A stretch of 9,973 nt of DNA from assembly GCA_937876435.1 (NCBI GenBank), contig CALEIL010000081.1:1-9973 (forward strand), in the 5' to 3' direction. This DNA is from an uncultured Bacteroidota bacterium (GTDB lineage Bacteria; Bacteroidota; Bacteroidia; Chitinophagales; Saprospiraceae). Below the pieces are notes generated by a model. It ran no database searches. It had not been told where the DNA came from and was given only the letters and a program-made list of their open reading frames with translations. Below, in pieces: positions 6,553-9,973 of the stretch (position 1 is its first letter; each line of letters starts with the position of its first letter). Made by a program: the position numbers and the translations under genes.

Positions 6553-9507
6553 TTAATCCTCCATCGTATCACAATGGTATTCCTTTTCTGGTTCGCGTTC
6601 TGCTTTTTGCGTGGGCGAACCACCCTTTTTGACCCGGATCATGGCCTGGACCAACCGGTTTCGTTCCTGTGCGATCTGAGCTTCCCTTTCCTTGCTTTCT
6701 TCCCGGTCAAAATAGATCCGCCCATCGATGATCGTTTTCTGGGCGCTGGCGTATATCGAGAGGGGATGATCGTTCCACAACACCACGTCGGCATCCATTC
6801 CCCGCTCGATCTTGCCCACCCGGTCATCGATATGCAACATTTGGGCCGGATTGAGCGTAACCAGTTTGAGCGCATCTTCTTCGGAAAGCCCCCCGTATTT
6901 GACGGTTTTACCTGCTTCGGCATTGAGGCGGCGGGCCATCTCCGCATCGTCCGAATTCAGGGAAGTCAACACGCCTACGTCGTGCATGATGACCGCGTTA
7001 TAAGGAATAGCGTCGATTACCTCGTATTTATAAGCCCACCAATCCGAAAACGTAGATCCGGCTACACCGTGTTGCTTCATTTTGTCGGCTACTTTATAGC
7101 CTTCGAGGATGTGGGTGAAGGTATTGACTTTGAAATCATACCGTTCGGCCAGGTGCATCAGCATATTGATCTCGCTTTGCACGTAGCTGTGGCAGGTGAT
7201 AAATCGTTCACCGTGCAGGATTTCCAGCAGCGTTTCCATTTCGAGGTCCTTGCGGTAAGGGATACCTTTCTCTTTCCGTTCCCCGTATTCCCTGGCCCGG
7301 GTAAAATAGTCTTCGTACACCTGTTCCACTCCCATTCTGGTCTGGGGGAATCGGACCGTATTGTCGGATCCCCAGTTGGATTGTTTGACGTTTTCACCCA
7401 GGGCAAATTTAATGAATGGGTCGGCTCCTTTAAATTTCAAATCTTCCGGGGGAACGCCCCAACGAAGTTTGATCAGAACTGATTGCCCGCCTATGGAATT
7501 GGCTGAACCGTGTAGAACCTGCGAGGTGGTGACTCCACCAGCCAACTGGCGGTAGATATTAATGTCTTCAGAATTGAGTACGTCACCCATTCGTACAGCC
7601 GCACTGCTGGACAAACTAGCTTCATTGATTCCTTTACTGATGGCTATGTGGCTGTGTTCGTCGATGATACCGGGAGTGAGATGCATATCGGTGCCATCGA
7701 TGATCTCTGCATTAGCTGGTATACTGACCTCCCCTACTTTAGCGATCTGCCCATCGCGGATGAGGACATCGGTATTGGAACGTATGCCCAGGTCAGTATT
7801 GGTCCAGACGGTGGCATTTTGGATAACGATGGTCTTTTGATCGGGGATCGAAGTCCGACCGTATGCTGAGAAAGGATAGGTCAGCTCTGACTGGACCAGG
7901 ACAGTGTCGGTCTTTTCTTTTTTCGGTTCTGTCTGCTTCTCTTGCCGGGAGGCTGCAAACGGGACCGGTTTACCGGTGACATCGAGATAATGTCCCCGGA
8001 TATCACCATTTGGCTGAATCTGTCCCAGCATCTGGAGGTAGCGCCCGTTTTTATCTTTAACCAATAGTGTAATTCGATCCAGTTCCTCACTTACGCTACC
8101 CTGCAACGTGGAGGAATCCGGAGCGGTTAAAGTGACTTTCTGGCCTTTGTGGTCGACCGAAAGGTCATACGAAACATCTCCGAGGGACACTTTAAATAGC
8201 TGATCAGCCAGATCCGATTTTGGTTGCTGGATAATGTCCGGAATCCCCTGAACCCAGTTTTCAAGAATATGAGCTTCCTTGTCAAATATGGGTTTGTCCG
8301 TAATCAGGAAATTGGCCAGGTAATCTTTTTTCAGTTGGCCCAGACGGTCGGATTCCCGCATCCATTGAGCAGGGCGAATAGTCAGGGCTCTGAGCGCCTC
8401 CTCCTCATCCAATCCATAATGAATGGCTTTTCGGACGTGGTCGAGAAAATGTTTTTTGTCTTCAAGCAGGTCGCTTGTGATGACGAATGGGATATCATGT
8501 TCAGCCAGAACCGCCAGATTTTTTGGTGCCCATTCCCAGTGCTTCATCTGTTCCAGACTGACGATATCAGCATCCAGGGGATCTTCTACGTCGTAGGGTT
8601 TGGGGAAATTGACCGGTACTATGAGTGGCATTCTGGTTTCAGCGATCTCCTTCGCTCGTTGGTATTCGTCTCCACCGGTCCGTATAATAAATAATTTGTT
8701 GTATTCCAATGCTATCCGGGCTGCCCTCAGAACTTCCAGTTTGTCGGTTACTTCAAAAATCTGGGGTAGATTTTTGAGCCGCGGCCAGGATTCCAGAGAC
8801 AGGTTGGTCATTTCATTTTTACCTGAAAGCTGGTACCACTCTGCGTTGAGATAAAACTGACGAATGAGTGCAATGATTCCCGTTTGCGATGTGGGGGTAG
8901 ACTGGAAAGATTTGGCTCTGGAAAACGACATATGGCTCGAGGCCCGATCGTTGAGAATGGTGGTATGAGGAGATTTATCCTGCAAGGTAGTCAGCAATCC
9001 GGATCCCCGCAATATGCCATTTTTTCGATGCGTGAGCACCGTCCCGAATCCAATGCGACGATATTGTGTGGCTTCTTTTTGATCGTGATGAAATTCGGAA
9101 CTGGCTTCGTATTCCGGAATCAGGGATTCATTCCAGGAAAAGGCCCCTGGTTTGCCGGAAGTAAAAACCTGTTGATTGGGTCTTGACCCCTGCTCCCGGG
9201 CTTCCGGTATTCCATAAGTCGTGCTGAGATCGATAAACGAGGGATATAAATGTAGACCATTTAATTTTTTCGAAATGGACCCTTCCGGTTGTTCCAGATC
9301 GCGTCCGATGGCTAAGATCTTTCCATCCCGGATGATCATGGATCCGTTTTCGATGGTTTCATCCGGATTGAGGTGGATCGTGGCGCCATCCAGGAAATAA
9401 TAATGTTCCCGGTAATCGGGAGCCCCGTTGACCGGAAAAACTTCCTGTGAAATGGAGCACAATGGAACCAATAGCATGATGAGTAAGGCGATTGGGTGGA
9501 ACGTCAT
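6553..9507 (-). CDS. Secreted two-module amidohydrolase (N-terminal module degenerate, C-terminal module intact)
   Basis: This 984-residue exported protein starts with a Sec signal peptide (MTFHPIALLIMLLVPLCSISQ). The N-terminal module (about 30-420) has amidohydrolase architecture, but its first-strand site reads YPSFIDLSTTYG (88-99) with no HxH. A short beta-rich linker (about 430-515) and a Lys/Glu-rich stretch lead to the C-terminal module (about 560-930). That module has TPGIIDEHSH (His618, His620), CHSYVQSE (His773), FTHILEG (His799) and LNSDD (Asp853), the expected metal and catalytic ligands. It should hydrolyse a C-N bond of an unknown substrate in the periplasm or at the cell surface. 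The closing motif ALKLVTLNPAQMLHID...IERGMDADVVLW is typical. The charged tail (about 935-984) is extra. An upstream TTG at 9618 would bury the signal peptide, so I chose the ATG at 9507. Family membership is sure; the substrate is not. Confidence 0.88.
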   Translation of the reverse strand: MTFHPIALLIMLLVPLCSISQEVFPVNGAPDYREHYYFLDGATIHLNPDETIENGSMIIRDGKILAIGRDLEQPEGSISKKLNGLHLYPSFIDLSTTYGIPEAREQGSRPNQQVFTSGKPGAFSWNESLIPEYEASSEFHHDQKEATQYRRIGFGTVLTHRKNGILRGSGLLTTLQDKSPHTTILNDRASSHMSFSRAKSFQSTPTSQTGIIALIRQFYLNAEWYQLSGKNEMTNLSLESWPRLKNLPQIFEVTDKLEVLRAARIALEYNKLFIIRTGGDEYQRAKEIAETRMPLIVPVNFPKPYDVEDPLDADIVSLEQMKHWEWAPKNLAVLAEHDIPFVITSDLLEDKKHFLDHVRKAIHYGLDEEEALRALTIRPAQWMRESDRLGQLKKDYLANFLITDKPIFDKEAHILENWVQGIPDIIQQPKSDLADQLFKVSLGDVSYDLSVDHKGQKVTLTAPDSSTLQGSVSEELDRITLLVKDKNGRYLQMLGQIQPNGDIRGHYLDVTGKPVPFAASRQEKQTEPKKEKTDTVLVQSELTYPFSAYGRTSIPDQKTIVIQNATVWTNTDLGIRSNTDVLIRDGQIAKVGEVSIPANAEIIDGTDMHLTPGIIDEHSHIAISKGINEASLSSSAAVRMGDVLNSEDINIYRQLAGGVTTSQVLHGSANSIGGQSVLIKLRWGVPPEDLKFKGADPFIKFALGENVKQSNWGSDNTVRFPQTRMGVEQVYEDYFTRAREYGERKEKGIPYRKDLEMETLLEILHGERFITCHSYVQSEINMLMHLAERYDFKVNTFTHILEGYKVADKMKQHGVAGSTFSDWWAYKYEVIDAIPYNAVIMHDVGVLTSLNSDDAEMARRLNAEAGKTVKYGGLSEEDALKLVTLNPAQMLHIDDRVGKIERGMDADVVLWNDHPLSIYASAQKTIIDGRIYFDREESKEREAQIAQERNRLVQAMIRVKKGGSPTQKAEREPEKEYHCDTMED

Positions 9508-9652
9508 ATGGTATATTTTTGATGTTTGGGTAGGATGAAAGTAAGCATTTTTTGGAAAAAAGTAGGGATGAATGGTTTCCACGACTGTAGGATGGCGTGG
9601 GAACAAGATGTGTAGCAATGAATAAAAACCAAGTAAGGTTTGTTTTAATATA

Positions 9653-9686
9653 CAAATAATAAGTCCAAATCCGTATGATCTACAAA
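9653..9686 (-). promoter_or_regulatory. Weak candidate Bacteroidota-type promoter for the amidohydrolase unit
   Basis: On the minus strand a TTTG (9683-9686) is followed about 21 bases later by TATTATTTG (ending at 9653). This resembles the Bacteroidota sigma-ABfr elements TTTG at -33 and TAnnTTTG at -7, but with one extra base between TA and TTTG. It lies about 145 bases before the chosen ATG at 9507. In AT-rich DNA such matches arise easily by chance, so the call is tentative. Confidence 0.25.
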
Positions 9687-9808
9687 CAGCTTGTGTTAAG
9701 TTCTTAATATAGTGACTATAATGGAATTGATTTATCGAATAAAAAATTTTATGTTAAAATTTTTGGGAAAGTAAAAATTAACCCTTAATATGAACCTGTC
9801 TTTTTTTC

Positions 9809-9831
9809 ACCCATGGGTCTACTCTTAAGAG
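9809..9831. repeat. Two adjacent perfect 10-bp palindromes
   Basis: ACCCATGGGT (9809-9818) and CTCTTAAGAG (9822-9831) are each perfectly self-complementary and sit three bases apart, just after a T7 run (9801-9807). They could be operator half-sites or chance. They are about 300 bases from the nearest start codon in the window. Confidence 0.4.
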
Positions 9832-9973
9832 GTAAGTGGTATTAAGTCCTAATGGAGGCTTTTGGCGGCATAAAAATGATTTGCTGTCAAATACCCGTAC
9901 GGCTGAGTTTAATCAACTGATGAAAGTGATATGCCGGATGGTAATGTCTTCTTATTTATAACTTTTTAAATTT

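Larger units (their letters stand above)
9508..9973. other. AT-rich non-coding leader region; no gene recognised
   Basis: These 466 bases carry no convincing gene on either strand. They are AT-richer than the coding sequence, especially 9700-9800. Visible structure: TATAG-TGA-CTATA (9708-9720), ACCCATGGGT (9809-9818), CTCTTAAGAG (9822-9831) and CCGTACGG (9895-9902), all perfect but short inverted repeats. The + strand has two tiny ORFs (9721-9774, 17 codons; 9852-9920, 22 codons) with no support. It presumably holds the promoter of the amidohydrolase unit and perhaps the upstream region of a gene beyond the right edge. Confidence 0.6.

Noticed and set aside
6538..7482. Long plus-strand open frame of 314 codons antisense to the large amidohydrolase
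   Set aside because: It lies wholly opposite a well-supported gene, its translation shows no recognisable domain, and such frames are expected as codon-bias shadows.
9721..9774. 17-codon plus-strand ORF with a cationic hydrophobic peptide
   Set aside because: It is in AT-rich non-coding DNA with no ribosome binding site and is too short to distinguish from chance.
9916..9935. CTGATGA followed by GAAAG, resembling a hammerhead ribozyme core
   Set aside because: There is no stem II between CTGATGA and a GAAA segment and no matching stem I or III, so the core cannot form.

Overview
This window looks like a stretch of chromosome from a member of the Bacteroidota, possibly a Saprospiria- or Cytophagia-like lineage. 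The evidence is a DUF4294-type secreted protein, a lipoprotein with the GGPxDxxPP signature after its lipid-attachment cysteine, another short rhodanese lipoprotein, a mevalonate-pathway enzyme, tightly packed genes with no clear Shine-Dalgarno sites, and short tandem repeats between gene groups. The lineage is inferred from protein character alone. All seven genes lie on the minus strand, so transcription runs from high to low coordinates.

From right to left, 9508-9973 is an AT-rich non-coding leader with a few short palindromes and one weak promoter candidate. It precedes a two-gene unit of secreted amidohydrolase-like proteins: a 984-residue protein with two amidohydrolase modules (6553-9507) and, immediately downstream, a 428-residue single-module paralogue (5220-6506). 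Of the three modules, only the C-terminal half of the large protein keeps the metal-binding histidines and aspartate. The other two look like pseudoenzyme modules.

A 199-base gap (5021-5219) holds two blocks of an 18-bp-period repeat built on a palindrome. It separates the amidohydrolase unit from a compact five-gene unit: DUF4294 secreted protein (4355-5020), diphosphomevalonate decarboxylase (3256-4362), rhodanese lipoprotein (2708-3259), XerD-type tyrosine recombinase (1803-2705) and an Ig-like-domain lipoprotein (188-1801). Neighbouring genes overlap by 8 or 4 bases or are separated by 2 or 1, which suggests one transcript with translational coupling. The decarboxylase reading frame is interrupted by an in-frame TAA at codon 67, although every catalytic motif on both sides is intact. 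This is the most important anomaly in the window.

The left end (1-187) is made of two different arrays with the same 7-bp period: seven GGGANNN units, which form a canonical G-quadruplex motif, followed by 19 ACTRTCM units. The second array runs into the stop codon of the lipoprotein gene.

The five-gene unit mixes isoprenoid synthesis, chromosome-dimer resolution and envelope proteins, so I infer no single pathway. I found no RNA gene, insertion sequence, CRISPR array or phage element. I did not find a convincing new biological system here. The points most worth checking are the interrupted decarboxylase, the degenerate amidohydrolase modules and the repeat arrays.
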